From an uncultured Erysipelotrichaceae bacterium (GTDB lineage Bacteria > Bacillota_I > Bacilli_A > Erysipelotrichales > Erysipelotrichaceae): 5,822 bases of DNA. Below, one piece after another: positions 5,717 to 5,822 of this stretch. The notes under the pieces were generated by a model that saw nothing but the letters and a program-made list of their open reading frames with translations, was not told where the DNA came from and ran no database searches. Each line of letters opens with the position of its first letter. The first letter of the stretch is position 1. The stretch is taken from assembly GCA_900314345.1 (NCBI GenBank), contig OMUX01000267.1, positions 1 through 5,822 on the forward strand, given 5' to 3'. A program made the position numbers and the translations under genes.

Positions 5717-5822
5717 TCAGAACCGGAAATACAGGAACGGGTTGTAGCTTGCATCAACGATGAATGCCGTGCAGACGATCAGTGCAATGATCACAAGCAC
5801 CGGAACCCATTTCCTTCCTTTA
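5717..5822 (-). CDS. MBOAT-family O-acyltransferase, C-terminal end only
   Basis: Only the last 34 codons and the TGA stop are present; the gene runs off the right edge. The translated tail begins KGRKW, has one hydrophobic helix (about 16 residues ending in TAFIV), and ends with DASYNPFLYFRF. The closing YNPFxYFRF is the typical C-terminus of AlgI/DltB-like membrane-bound O-acyltransferases found next to DHHW proteins. The enzyme would carry an acyl group across the membrane and hand it to an extracellular partner, here probably the DHHW protein encoded 15 bases downstream. The catalytic histidine lies outside the window, so activity cannot be judged. Confidence 0.78.
   Translation of the reverse strand, partial: KGRKWVPVLVIIALIVCTAFIVDASYNPFLYFRF

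Noticed and set aside
1..5822. Mobile elements, CRISPR arrays, toxin-antitoxin or defence genes
   Set aside because: No transposase or integrase motifs, no regularly spaced direct repeats and no defence domains are visible. All sizeable coding regions are accounted for by ordinary families, and the unusual content is the ribU-linked hydrolase.

Overview
The window reads as chromosomal DNA of a Gram-positive bacterium of the Firmicutes (Bacillota). The basis is strong AGGAGG-type ribosome binding sites, an FMN riboswitch with an intrinsic terminator, riboflavin uptake by an ECF-type S component, and a DHHW/MBOAT envelope-acylation pair. GC content looks close to even. An Erysipelotrichia-like host is possible, but this is only an impression from gene content and composition. 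No IS element, CRISPR array, tRNA, rRNA or phage gene is visible.

Layout, plus strand (1-3046). Bases 1-184 hold no gene I can assign; a possible promoter and leader precede a membrane-anchored GGDEF protein (185-1357), a likely diguanylate cyclase. Three bases after its stop begins a near-consensus promoter (1360-1387), followed by an FMN riboswitch (about 1405-1513) and an intrinsic terminator (1543-1582). Under their control is a two-gene operon: ribU (1629-2249), the substrate-binding membrane subunit of a riboflavin ECF transporter, and a creatininase-family metal-dependent amidohydrolase (2246-3046). The two genes overlap by ATGA.

Convergent intergenic region (3047-3224). These 178 bases are dense in inverted repeats: a plus-strand terminator, two further hairpins sharing a GAAAT-CGG core, and a strong minus-strand terminator.

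Minus strand (5822-3225). Read in transcription order: the last 34 codons of an MBOAT O-acyltransferase (its start is outside the window), a DHHW/AlgX-like secreted or membrane-anchored SGNH-type protein (5701-4595), and a 23S rRNA m5U methyltransferase of the TrmA/RlmD family (4589-3225). Spacing is tight (15 bases, then 5 bases), so this looks like one operon ending at the 3177-3210 terminator.

How the genes work together. ribU and the hydrolase should be switched off when FMN is plentiful. The most interesting point is that a creatininase-family enzyme of unknown substrate is locked into the riboflavin-uptake operon, while the same superfamily contains the archaeal riboflavin/F420-pathway deformylase ArfB. 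A flavin-related hydrolase (salvage, repair or precursor use) is therefore a testable idea. The MBOAT and DHHW proteins probably form an O-acylation module for an exported glycan; the rRNA methyltransferase appears to be co-transcribed with them without an obvious functional link.
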